NCBI RefSeq assembly: GCF_030817355.1
Contig: NZ_JAUSZH010000001.1
Span: forward strand, 744,001 to 808,000
Direction: 5' to 3'
Source: Streptomyces sp. V1I1
GTDB lineage: Bacteria; Actinomycetota; Actinomycetes; Streptomycetales; Streptomycetaceae
Length of the DNA stretch: 64,000 nucleotides
Shown here one piece after another: positions 8,390 through 16,018 of the stretch. Numbering within the stretch: position 1 is the first letter of the stretch; each line of letters starts with the position of its first letter. The position numbers and the translations under genes were made by a program. The notes under the pieces were generated by a model. That model made no database searches and was not told where the DNA came from. It saw nothing but the letters and a program-made list of their open reading frames with translations.

Positions 8390-8974
8390 TCAGCGAGGGT
8401 CGCGCCCGATCAGACCGAGCAGCCGGTCCTGCAGCGGGGCGCCCTCGGGGACCGACACCTCCGGGCCGAAGACCTTCACGCCCGGACCGAACGCTTCCGG
8501 CGTGCGCAGCATCTCCAGCACTTCCTTCGGAAGCGCTGAGGTGGACGACCACATTCGCTCGACGTCTGCGGGGTCCATCGTGTCGTCCTGCCCGGTGGCT
8601 CGGGCGAGGTCCCACCCGTGAAGCACCATGTCGTCGCTGATGACCTGGTCGATCTGCTGCTCGACCGTCATACGGCCGTTGGGGGTGTCGCATTCCGTCC
8701 CGGCGCTCTCGGGGTCGTCGAGCACGGCTTGGATGTCGGCGCGGGCGGACTTGAAGGCTCCCAGCGGGTCGTCCTTCAGCAATGGTGCAGGGCTGAGAGA
8801 GCGGTCGAGGGGGCGCAGCATCACTGCGTGCATGTCGAGGATGTGGCCCACGACGTCCCGGGCCGTCCAGTCCTCACACGGTGACTGGTTGGACCACTGA
8901 TCGGGCCCCGCGGCGGCGACCTTGCGCTCGAAGGCATCGGCGTGTCGGCGGTAACGGTCGGCGATCGCGTTCAT
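8390..8974 (-). CDS. TIGR03086-type metal-binding protein (DinB/MDMPI fold)
   Basis: 194 aa from ATG 8974 (AAGGA 3-7 nt upstream; an upstream TTG at 8986 is less likely). The N-terminal region shows the mycothiol-dependent maleylpyruvate isomerase/DinB-like helical bundle: ADAFERKVAAAGPDQWSNQS, PCEDWTARDVVGHILDMHAV and VLHGWDLARATGQ, where the His of VGHI and the HGWD motif form the metal site. Members bind a divalent metal and may use mycothiol, the actinobacterial thiol. It stands alone, so the substrate is unknown. Confidence 0.87.
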   Translation of the reverse strand: MNAIADRYRRHADAFERKVAAAGPDQWSNQSPCEDWTARDVVGHILDMHAVMLRPLDRSLSPAPLLKDDPLGAFKSARADIQAVLDDPESAGTECDTPNGRMTVEQQIDQVISDDMVLHGWDLARATGQDDTMDPADVERMWSSTSALPKEVLEMLRTPEAFGPGVKVFGPEVSVPEGAPLQDRLLGLIGRDPR

Positions 8975-9245
8975 GTTCCTTCTCAATTCCTTCGGGCGGG
9001 CAGGGATTGGAACGGTATTGAGGGTGCAGCAGTTGGACTGAGGCCGTGGCCAAGACTCATCGGTCGAACGGCAGAACTTGTGAGTGCGACGGTCGCGGGG
9101 AAAGAGGACGCCGGGGCGCGGGATCCGGCCGCTGGTCGGTGGCGTGACGCGTGATAGTCCCCGGACCGAAGCTCAGGATTGCCCTCGTCCCGCCGACCGG
9201 CACCTGCACCCGTGACGTCGGAGCTCACCAGACGTTGACCAGGTC

Positions 9246-9428
9246 ATGAAGAAGCGAAGCATGGCCGCTGTTGCGTCTCTCGTCACCGGCGTCGTGGCAT
9301 CCCTCATCGCCCCCTCCCCCAGCGCGCACGCCGACACGCTCGACAACCCCTTGGGGCTGCCGCTCACCGTGCCGACCGTCATGGACGGATCCCTTGAAGA
9401 TGTCGAGGAAGTCCTCTCGGCCGAGTAA
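9246..9428 (+). CDS. Small secreted peptide
   Basis: 60 aa with a good Sec signal: MKKRSMAAVASLVTGVVASL followed by APSPSAHA and a signal peptidase I site after AHA, leaving a mature peptide of about 31 residues (DTLDNPLGLPLTVPTVMDG and an acidic tail). There are no cysteines, so it is neither a short chaplin nor a lantibiotic-like precursor. The ribosome binding site is weak (CCAGG before GTCATG). No family is recognised; expression is uncertain. Confidence 0.5.
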   Translation: MKKRSMAAVASLVTGVVASLIAPSPSAHADTLDNPLGLPLTVPTVMDGSLEDVEEVLSAE

Positions 9429-9808
9429 CCGAGCCACTGCGACCGCCAACGCCGACTCGAGGAACCGGTACGTCGGCTCGGGGCGACAATTGGGCGGTGG
9501 CGCAGCCCCGTCACCGTCGGGGGGACTCGTCCAGCGTCGTCGACCGGTATCGGCCGGTTTCCATCAGCCGATGATGGCCGCGGACCGGCGGCCGCTCTTC
9601 GCAACGTGGACCTCGCGCAGCAGTGCGGCCGCGGCCGCACTTGTCGGATTGCCCGTCACGGTGACGGTCTCCCACGCCGGTACGTCCCCTGCAAGCCCGA
9701 CAAAGTGCACTCGGGGGCGGCTTTCCCTCAGACGTCGTCCGACCGAACTGGCCGACACCGGGCAAGCCGCCCTGGCCCGGCACACCCGCACAGCACGGGC
9801 TGGTCTCC
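9429..9808. other. 380-bp region without a supported gene
   Basis: On the reverse strand, at about 9567-9700, one frame reads AGDVPAWETVTVTGNPTSAA followed by ALLREVHVAKSGRRSAAIIG. Its composition is more protein-like than the surroundings, yet it has no start or upstream continuation. It could be a gene remnant. I see nothing else. Confidence 0.35.
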
Positions 9809-10780
9809 TCACACCGTGATGACGACCTTGCCGCATGCGTGGCCGGCCCTCAGGTACTCAATGGCCTTGGGAACCTCACTCAGCGAGTACGTCCTGTCGA
9901 CGACCGGAGTCAGTTTGCCGGCCTCGATCAGTTTCCCCAGCAACTGGATGTCCTCCGCACGCTCCGTGGACACCAGCATCCGCAGATTCTGACTTACGAA
10001 CGGTGACAGCAGCGCCGCCCGGAGCGCGCGGTCGATGCCATGCACCCACCGTCCTCCCGCTTCGGATCCGACGATGACGAGAGTTCCCCGAGGGCTGAGA
10101 GCACGCCGTAGGTGGGACAGCGAACGACCACCCGCGGTGTCGAGGATCAGGTCGTACTGGCGCCGACTGTCCGCGAAGTCCTCGCGTGTGTAGTCGATGA
10201 CGTCGTCAGCACCGATCGAGCGGACCAGGTCCGTCTTCTTCGTGCTGCACACACCGGTGACATTCGCTCCGAACTCCTTGGCCAACTGCACCGCGAACGT
10301 CCCGACGCCTCCGCCCGCACCGATGACCAGCACCTTCTGTCCCGCCTGGATCTGTGCGCCGCCGCGAAGACCCTGGAGGGCGGCGAAAGCGGAGGTGGGG
10401 ACTGCCGCCGCCTGCTCGAAGGTGACGTTCGCCGGCTTGGGCGCGAACTTGTCCTGGTGCGCGCAGGCGTACTCGGCGTAGGAGCCCGCACAGGTGCCGA
10501 ACACCTCGTCGCCGGGCTGGAACCGGATCACGTTCCGGCCGACTGCCTCTACACGCCCTGCGACATCCAGACCGGGAACACGGGTTTTGGGTCTGCGCAG
10601 CCCGAATCCCACGATGCGAAGCAGGTACGGCAGGCCCGTGACGAGGTGCCAGACGCCCTGGTCGACGCCGGCGGCGTGAACGCGTACGAGCACGTCGTCA
10701 TCGCCGACAACCGGCTTGTCGATCTCCTTGAGTTCCAGGCCATCGGGTGACCGGTACTTCTCTTGGACTATTGCCTTCAT
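9809..10780 (-). CDS. NAD(P)-dependent alcohol dehydrogenase / quinone reductase-like MDR protein
   Basis: 323 aa from ATG 10780. GroES-like domain MKAIVQEKYRSPDGLELKEI, with RVEAVGRNVIRFQPGDEVFG; Rossmann domain with VIGAGGGVGTFAVQLAKEFG (AxxGxxG nucleotide motif) and GADDVIDYTREDF. The four-cysteine structural zinc lobe is missing, so it belongs to the zinc-independent quinone oxidoreductase-like branch, which reduces quinones or enones with NAD(P)H. The ATG overlaps the TGA of the upstream HTH gene (ATGA), and AAGGAAAG precedes it, so the two are translationally coupled. Last gene of a three-gene leftward operon. Confidence 0.9.
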   Translation of the reverse strand: MKAIVQEKYRSPDGLELKEIDKPVVGDDDVLVRVHAAGVDQGVWHLVTGLPYLLRIVGFGLRRPKTRVPGLDVAGRVEAVGRNVIRFQPGDEVFGTCAGSYAEYACAHQDKFAPKPANVTFEQAAAVPTSAFAALQGLRGGAQIQAGQKVLVIGAGGGVGTFAVQLAKEFGANVTGVCSTKKTDLVRSIGADDVIDYTREDFADSRRQYDLILDTAGGRSLSHLRRALSPRGTLVIVGSEAGGRWVHGIDRALRAALLSPFVSQNLRMLVSTERAEDIQLLGKLIEAGKLTPVVDRTYSLSEVPKAIEYLRAGHACGKVVITV

Positions 10781-11010
10781 GGTGTCTTTCCTTCGCTGTC
10801 CGGGTACTGGAACACAGTGTCGAGCGGAACGCTGAACACCCTGGCGATCTGAAATGCCAATTCGAGTGAAGGTGAATACCTGCCCTGTTCGATGGCAATG
10901 ACGGTCTGGCGTGACACACCGATGCGTTCGGCCAGATCCGCTTGAGTCATCTCTCCGTGCGTGAACCGGAGGGCTCGGATCGCGTTCGTGACCCTGGTGG
11001 GCTTCACCAT
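10777..11010 (-). CDS. Small Xre-family HTH regulator
   Basis: 77 aa, a single Xre/Cro helix-turn-helix: MVKPTRVTNAIRALRFTHGE, then MTQADLAERIGVSRQTVIAI and EQGRYSPSLELAFQIARVFS. This is the compact 'YgzD/SinR-like' type of about 70 residues that often partners with a membrane protein of unknown function, as here. Its start overlaps the upstream membrane-protein gene by 7 bp and its stop overlaps the dehydrogenase start (ATGA), so the three are one operon. It probably autoregulates the unit. Confidence 0.88.
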   Translation of the reverse strand: MVKPTRVTNAIRALRFTHGEMTQADLAERIGVSRQTVIAIEQGRYSPSLELAFQIARVFSVPLDTVFQYPDSEGKTP

Positions 11011-11459
11011 GACTGAAAACCTCGGCGATACGCGACGATCTTGGCCGTGGAACCGAGCATCGCCGACAGTACGAACGCCAGGTAGACGGCATTGGCGATC
11101 CAGAAGTGATCCAGCTCGGCCATCGACATGCCGAGCGCTGCCACTCCCCCGATGACGACGAATGACTGGCCGATGTGTTCGCCGAACCGATTGATTTCCC
11201 TGTCGCGCTGGTCCTTCTTGTAGGCGTCCTTCGACCAGAACATCCCGATGAGCATATGGAGCACGATCGACGCTGCGATCGAGACGCCCAAGGCCCACAG
11301 CAGCGCCGCCACGTACGGCACGTCCACGAGGGGGGTGTCCCCCGCTCGCCCAAGAATGACGACGAGGTAGCCCGTATACGTACCGACCGCGAGCACCCCC
11401 ATGACCCATGCGCTCTTCTCTTCGTATGGCATTCCATGAATGTAAAGCAACTCAGACAC
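11004..11459 (-). CDS. Four-helix membrane protein of unknown function
   Basis: At most 151 aa from GTG 11459; ATG 11432 (MPYEEKSAWVMG) is an alternative and no strong ribosome binding site decides between them. Four predicted membrane helices: about 18-36, 50-72, 97-115 and 118-140, with a cytoplasmic basic loop FWSKDAYKKDQRDREINRFG between helices 2 and 3. This layout matches small membrane proteins encoded next to YgzD-type HTH regulators in Gram-positive bacteria. The pairing suggests the regulator controls, or is tethered by, this protein; that is inference. Confidence 0.75.
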   Translation of the reverse strand: MSELLYIHGMPYEEKSAWVMGVLAVGTYTGYLVVILGRAGDTPLVDVPYVAALLWALGVSIAASIVLHMLIGMFWSKDAYKKDQRDREINRFGEHIGQSFVVIGGVAALGMSMAELDHFWIANAVYLAFVLSAMLGSTAKIVAYRRGFQSW

Positions 11460-11506
11460 CGTGTCAAAGATTCTTCACATCACGTGCACGGTGGGGCCAC
11501 CAAGGA

Positions 11507-11550
11507 GGCCGCCGCCTCCCGGACACCCGGGAGGCGGCGGCCCCTTTTCG
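11507..11550 (-). terminator. Strong hairpin downstream of the M64 peptidase gene
   Basis: GGCCGCCGCCTCCCGG and its complement CCGGGAGGCGGCGGCC flank a short loop, giving a stem of about 15 bp between the stop of the leftward M64 gene (11577) and the start of the next operon. Read on the forward strand it is followed by CCCCTTTTCG, so it may also end transcripts in that direction. Confidence 0.7.
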
Positions 11551-11576
11551 TTTGTGGCCCGCTCGGCCGGCCGGCG

Positions 11577-12929
11577 TCAGAGCCGGAGCTGCCAGCTGAC
11601 GGTGGACTTCAGCGTCGCGGCGATTCTCCGGTCTCGCACTGAGGGCGTACGGTCCTCGGCGGTGACCGACAAATTGTGCGTGCGCAGGTCGAGCAGCCAC
11701 AGGGCAACGTCCGACACACGCACCTGAGTACGGCCCGCGAAGGGCTTCAACTCCCTGCCGTCCAGATACCAGCGGATCCTCAGCTGGCGCCCGTCCGCGC
11801 CCGTCAGCCGGGGTACGGCGGCCTTCGCGGTCTCTCCCAGCCGGAGGGTTCGACCGGTGGGGGTGACCGCGGTGACGACCCTCGCATGCCGGTAGAAGCC
11901 GGCGATCACCGCCTCGACACCGGGCAGGTTGAAGGGCTTGCCGAGGACACGCATCAGGGAGTTGTCGGTGGGCCGGTACAGCCCCGTGACGTAGTAGCCC
12001 CCGCCCTCGTACGTGCCGACCGTGCCGCCGTCGGGCGACTCCTCGCCGAGCCAGCGGTGCCACTTGGCGCGCTGCTCGGACATGTCCTCGGCTGCCAGTG
12101 TGGAGACATTGGAATCGGCGGGCTCGGGGCCCGTGTACTTCTCGTAGTCCGGGTAGCCGGGGTAGTAATACTCGTCGGCGAGCTTGCCCAGCGAGTGACC
12201 GGTCTCGTGGATTGCGACCTGGCCGGACTTCTCGTTGCCCGCCGAGGCGGTCGAGATGCCCTCGTAGCCGAGGGTCGCGCTCGGTTCGTTGTAGCCCGCG
12301 CCGCCGTACTTGGCACTGTTGGCGAGGACGAGCACCAAGTCGGCCTCCGGCGCCTTCGCCACGTACCCGTCGACCTTGTCCTGGTCGATGCACAGCAGCC
12401 GCTCGATGTCGTCGCACCAGAAGTACGAACCCAGGGCGGTGTCCCGGACGATGGCCGGCCCGGGGTCGCCCGAGACGCCGGACTCGTTCGACACGGCGTC
12501 CACGGCCCAGACGTTGAAGAGGCTCTGGTACGTCGTGTACGGCTCGACGGCCGCCAACTCGGCCCATTTCTCCTTGGCGTCGGTGTGGAACTGCGCCAGC
12601 TCGGCGGCGGTATAGCCGTCCCCTACGACGACGATGTCCAGCCGGTCGGCGGTGGAGCCGTTGTCTATCAGCTTGGTGACCTCACCGTCGGCGGCCTCCT
12701 CGGCCGCCGAGAGCCGGGAGGACGGCTGGTCCCGGCCCTCCTGCGGTACGCGCGTGTGGCCGGATCCGGCGGCTGTGCCGTGTTCCGGGCCGGGTATCTC
12801 GACCTCGACCCCGGCCCTGCCGGGCGTCACCGGATCCGCGGCCGCGCCGCCGGGTGCGGCGGCCAGTACGGCCGCGAGGGCAGCGGCCACGCCGACCGCC
12901 GCCATAACTCTGCGCCGTGCTGAACGCAT
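11577..12929 (-). CDS. Secreted M64-family metallopeptidase
   Basis: 450 aa. Residues 1-31 are a signal peptide ending AAA-DP. The catalytic core (about 85-370) carries LDIVVVGDGYTAAELAQFHT, the zinc motif AIHETGHSLGKLADEY (His241, Glu242, His245, with Asp252 as likely third ligand) and YRPTDNSLMRVLGKPFNLPG, all characteristic of IgA-peptidase family M64. The C-terminal 80 residues form a beta domain. Streptomyces homologues are extracellular and of unknown physiological substrate. It is divergent from the Xre-TPR regulator gene with a 138-bp shared promoter region, an arrangement that suggests regulation by that protein. Confidence 0.93.
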   Translation of the reverse strand: MRSARRRVMAAVGVAAALAAVLAAAPGGAAADPVTPGRAGVEVEIPGPEHGTAAGSGHTRVPQEGRDQPSSRLSAAEEAADGEVTKLIDNGSTADRLDIVVVGDGYTAAELAQFHTDAKEKWAELAAVEPYTTYQSLFNVWAVDAVSNESGVSGDPGPAIVRDTALGSYFWCDDIERLLCIDQDKVDGYVAKAPEADLVLVLANSAKYGGAGYNEPSATLGYEGISTASAGNEKSGQVAIHETGHSLGKLADEYYYPGYPDYEKYTGPEPADSNVSTLAAEDMSEQRAKWHRWLGEESPDGGTVGTYEGGGYYVTGLYRPTDNSLMRVLGKPFNLPGVEAVIAGFYRHARVVTAVTPTGRTLRLGETAKAAVPRLTGADGRQLRIRWYLDGRELKPFAGRTQVRVSDVALWLLDLRTHNLSVTAEDRTPSVRDRRIAATLKSTVSWQLRL

Positions 12930-12953
12930 GAAGTCCTCCCCCTGATACGGAAG

Positions 12954-12991
12954 TTAAGTGACTGAGTAAACGCGATGAACGAGTTGCTTAA
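12954..12991. promoter_or_regulatory. Inverted repeat TTAAGTGACT...AGTTGCTTAA in the M64/regulator promoter
   Basis: TTAAGTGACT (12954-12963) and AGTTGCTTAA (12982-12991) are inverted copies with 8 of 10 matching bases and an 18-bp spacer, so the centres lie 28 bp apart. They sit in an unusually AT-rich patch between the two divergent genes. This fits a dimer-binding site for the adjacent Xre-TPR regulator, or two promoter boxes. Confidence 0.45.
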
Positions 12992-13067
12992 ACTAGGCGG
13001 AGGAACAGGACGTGCGCAATGCCTACTGCCCCTGAATACTGGGGAGTTCGAGAACCAGGGGGTTCCC

Positions 13068-14408
13068 ATGGACGAACCGGCCGAGATCGGCCGCCGGGTG
13101 CATCAACTGCGCAACCAACGCGGTCTGACACAACGGCAGTTGGCAGAACCCTCGTACACGCCCGCGTACGTCTCGACACTGGAGTCCGGCAAGGTCCGGC
13201 CTTCCGAGACCGCGCTTCGTTTCCTCGCGGAGCGGCTCGGCACCTCGTTCGAGGAACTGGCCACCGGACGCCCCGCGCATCTGGCCACCGAGCTGCGGCT
13301 CGCCCTCACCGATGCCCAGCAGCAGCTCGCCACCGGCGCCGCCGACGAGGCCGCCGTCCGCTACCGCCGGCTCCTCACCGACGCGGAACACCTCGACCTC
13401 GCTCCCGAGCAGGCCGAGGCGCTGCTCGGACTCGGTGAATGCGCACTGGAGACAGGTGAACTCGCCAACGCGGGACGGCACTTCGAGGCGGCGGAGCGGC
13501 TCCTGGCCGGTGAACCGCTGCCACGCCGTGCCCGCGCGATCCGGGGCCGCGCCATCGCGCACCTCCTCGCCGGGGAGCTGCGCTACGCCTGCTATCTCCT
13601 TGAGTCCACCATCGACGAGCTCGGCGCGAGCGGCCTGGCCGACCCCGAGGCGCTGGTCCTGCTGTACGCCGCCGTCATCGGCCCGTACATCGACATGGGC
13701 GCCCACGCCCGCGCCGCGCACGCCGCCGAGCTCGCCCTGGCCCTGGCGCCGCAGGTCAACGATCCGGTGCTGGTGGCGGGCATGCACCGGCAGGTGGCCC
13801 GTACGTTCCTCGCCGAAGGACGCACGGCCGACGCCGACGCCTCGCTCGCCAAGGCCCAGGCGATCTACCGGCAGCTGAGGCTACGTACCGATCTCGCGCA
13901 CTGCCACTGGATGCGCGGCTACGTCCAGGCACAGAACGGCGAACTCGCCCTCGCCGAACAGGAGTTGCGCACCGCCCGGGACATGCTGACCGCCAAGCGC
14001 GCCATTCTCTACACCGCCCAGGTGGAGGTGGAGCTGGCCGATGTACTGCGGCGGCTCGGGCGGCACGACGAGGCTGCCGGCCTGCTCTCGGCGCTACTGG
14101 AACTCGGCGACCGGCACGGCGCGGTGCACGCAGGCGGCGCGCACCGGCTGCTCGGGCTGATCGCCGAGGAGCGGGGCGAGGGCGAGGCCGCCGAGGAGCA
14201 CTACGTCTTGGCGCTGGCGCTGCTGGAGCGCAGCGGAGCCAGCGGCGACCTCGCCGACCTGTGCCGTCTGCTGGGCGACCTGCTGCGCCGCAGCGGCCGC
14301 ACCGAGGCCGCTCTGGACGCGTACCGCACGGGACTGGGCCACCGGGCAGCCCCGGGCACGACGACCCTGGGACCAGCCCCGGCGGCTCCGTCGTTCCCGC
14401 AGCGCTGA
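13068..14408 (+). CDS. Xre-family regulator with TPR sensor domain
   Basis: 446 aa from ATG 13068 (GGGGG 7 nt upstream; the in-frame extension from 12975 covers the promoter and is not used). The N-terminal HTH (about 6-62) reads IGRRVHQLRNQRGLTQRQLA, AYVSTLESGKVRPSETALRF. Residues about 80-440 are TPR-like helical hairpins rich in 'A..ry..ll..a' and 'GelalAEqelrtAr' patterns. This is the Rgg/SARP-like architecture in which TPRs bind a peptide or partner protein. The divergent M64 peptidase gene is the likely target. C-terminus is Pro-rich and disordered. Confidence 0.9.
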   Translation: MDEPAEIGRRVHQLRNQRGLTQRQLAEPSYTPAYVSTLESGKVRPSETALRFLAERLGTSFEELATGRPAHLATELRLALTDAQQQLATGAADEAAVRYRRLLTDAEHLDLAPEQAEALLGLGECALETGELANAGRHFEAAERLLAGEPLPRRARAIRGRAIAHLLAGELRYACYLLESTIDELGASGLADPEALVLLYAAVIGPYIDMGAHARAAHAAELALALAPQVNDPVLVAGMHRQVARTFLAEGRTADADASLAKAQAIYRQLRLRTDLAHCHWMRGYVQAQNGELALAEQELRTARDMLTAKRAILYTAQVEVELADVLRRLGRHDEAAGLLSALLELGDRHGAVHAGGAHRLLGLIAEERGEGEAAEEHYVLALALLERSGASGDLADLCRLLGDLLRRSGRTEAALDAYRTGLGHRAAPGTTTLGPAPAAPSFPQR

Positions 14409-14414
14409 GGCGGT

Positions 14415-14429
14415 CCGGCCAATGGCCGG
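14415..14429. terminator. Short hairpin between convergent genes
   Basis: CCGGCC-AAT-GGCCGG lies between the stop of the rightward Xre-TPR gene and the stop of the leftward PucR gene, 29 bp apart. The 6-bp stem is weak but well placed to end both transcripts. Confidence 0.4.
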
Positions 14430-14437
14430 TGGGAGCA

Positions 14438-15664
14438 CTACGGGACAGCCTCGGCGTCCCGAGCCGGCCCCGCATCGCGCAGGCGCCGGGCCCGTAACAC
14501 CAGTTCCAGCTTGAAGCGCCGGTCCGGATCGTCCACCTCGTCGCCCAGCAGTTCGCGGATCTGGCGTAATCGGTAGCGCACGGTCTGGGGATGGACGCCG
14601 AGTCGTGCCGCGACCTCGGGGGCGCCGCCACGGGTCTCCAGCCAGGCGAGCAGCGTCTCGACGAGTCGTCGGCTGTGCGCGGGGGTGCACTGGTCGAGCG
14701 GCGCCAGGCAGCGACGGGCGAGGTCCTCGATCAGCTCCTCGGGCGGCAGCAGGACCAGCGCCTCGGTGTGCTCCGTGCAGCGCAGGACCTGGCCGGCCGG
14801 GAGCAGCCCGCGCTCCATCAGGCGTACGGCGGCGAAGGCCCAGTGCAGCGACTTGGCGGCCTCGGCGAGCAAAACCGGGGGTCCCATCGCGCCGGACCAG
14901 CCCGTCATCGCACGCTCCAGGAGTTCCGGCCGGCCGGCCGCGTCCGGCTCGGGGACGACCATGCGCGGCTGCTCGTACTCCATGTCCAGCAGCACGTCCT
15001 GACCCACTGCCGGGGCGACGGACTCCGGGGCCGGTCGCATCAGTACTCCGACGGCGACCTGTTCGGGCAGCGGCCAGCCGATACGCTCGGCATGCTCGGC
15101 AAGGGCATCGGTGGGATCCGTGCGGTGCTCGCTGAGCATCAGGCTGATCAACCGCCGCTGCAGTCGCAGCCGTTCGCCGGCCTGGCGGGCGGCGGCTTCG
15201 GCGTAGCCGCGTACGGACTGTGCGACGAGCCCTTCGAGATACTCGAAGCCCGACTCCACCAGCTCGTACATGGCCGGCGGCGGGATCTCGACCTGCTGCC
15301 CGATCTCGGAGAAGCGACGCCACGCGAGCCGAACGCCGAGCCGGTAGATGGCCTGGAGCGAGTCCAGGCTGCGGCCCTGCAGCACTTCGCCGCGGCCGAA
15401 CTCCTGGAAGACCTCCAGCTGACGCCCGTGCGGCCGGTTCTCCTCCACCACGAGGTGGCCCACGAAGTCCTCCAGCGCCCCGCGGATGCCGATCAGGGCC
15501 ATGGGCTCGCCCGAGTCGTCGACGGCGAGCGGCAGGCCGGGGTACTCCCTGCGGATCTCCTCCAGGATGGCCTGGGCGAGTGCGGGCACCTCGGCCATGG
15601 CCAGGGATGCGAACTTGCGTGCCCGCGGGCGGGGTACGTCCCGCCAGGCCGTGCGCACGGCCAT
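14438..15664 (-). CDS. PucR-family helix-turn-helix regulator
   Basis: 408 aa. The central GGDEF-like/CdaR region (about 150-300) includes LQRRLISLMLSEHRTDPTDA and VAVGVLMRPAPESVAP. The C-terminal PucR helix-turn-helix (about 335-395) reads LLAWLETRGGAPEVAARLGV and HPQTVRYRLRQIRELLGDEV, the family's signature. PucR-type proteins are one-component regulators of purine, amino acid or polyketide genes, but the neighbourhood gives no target. The stop of a 54-aa membrane peptide on the same strand lies 23 bp upstream, so the two could be cotranscribed. Confidence 0.92.
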   Translation of the reverse strand: MAVRTAWRDVPRPRARKFASLAMAEVPALAQAILEEIRREYPGLPLAVDDSGEPMALIGIRGALEDFVGHLVVEENRPHGRQLEVFQEFGRGEVLQGRSLDSLQAIYRLGVRLAWRRFSEIGQQVEIPPPAMYELVESGFEYLEGLVAQSVRGYAEAAARQAGERLRLQRRLISLMLSEHRTDPTDALAEHAERIGWPLPEQVAVGVLMRPAPESVAPAVGQDVLLDMEYEQPRMVVPEPDAAGRPELLERAMTGWSGAMGPPVLLAEAAKSLHWAFAAVRLMERGLLPAGQVLRCTEHTEALVLLPPEELIEDLARRCLAPLDQCTPAHSRRLVETLLAWLETRGGAPEVAARLGVHPQTVRYRLRQIRELLGDEVDDPDRRFKLELVLRARRLRDAGPARDAEAVP

Positions 15665-15687
15665 GGGTTCCTCCCTCGCTGGTCAGG

Positions 15688-15852
15688 CTACGGCTGCGGG
15701 GACGCCGTCGGCCCGCCCGTCTCGAAGGAGACGAGAGGCACATTGGGCTGCTCGGGTGTGGCGTTCAGTGCGGCGACGATGCCGAAAGCGACCCCCACGG
15801 CGAGGGCGGCAGCGGCCATGGTGGTCAGCACGGCGGCGGTCAGTCTGTGCAT
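15688..15852 (-). CDS. 54-aa membrane peptide (DUF2613-like)
   Basis: ATG 15852 opens 54 codons: MHRLTAAVLTTMAAAALAVG, then VAFGIVAALNATPEQPNVPL and a polar tail ending SPQP. One N-terminal membrane helix (about 5-28) precedes a short extracytoplasmic tail. Size and the 'VGvAfGIvAal' helix recall the DUF2613 family, which in Corynebacteriales lies near arabinan-assembly genes; here it sits next to a DUF3068 gene in an AftD-like cluster. The family match is from memory and unverified. It is divergent from the cluster and just upstream of the PucR gene. Confidence 0.6.
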   Translation of the reverse strand: MHRLTAAVLTTMAAAALAVGVAFGIVAALNATPEQPNVPLVSFETGGPTASPQP

Positions 15853-15930
15853 GGTTCAGCGAGCCTCTCGGTCGGAAGGCACCCCGCCCCCACGGCACCG
15901 GCTCGGCGATTGCCCAGTCTGTGAGGGGCA

Positions 15931-15960
15931 TTGACACTTCGTCAAGAGGGCGCCTACGGT
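15931..15960 (+). promoter_or_regulatory. Likely housekeeping promoter of the DUF3068 gene
   Basis: TTGACA (15931-15936), an 18-bp spacer and TACGGT (15955-15960) match a HrdB-type promoter, placing transcription start about 50 bp before the ATG at 16019. The -35 overlaps the inverted repeat TTGAC-ACTTC-GTCAA (15931-15945), which could let a repressor block it. Confidence 0.5.
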
Positions 15961-16018
15961 CCCGGCCCGTACAGACGCGCACCATCCTGAATCCACCCTC
16001 TGTCCGGGAGTGCCCCCC

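Noticed and set aside
14094..15743. 549-codon reverse frame over the PucR gene
   Set aside because: Arg/Pro/Gly-rich shadow of the PucR and Xre-TPR genes; no motif.
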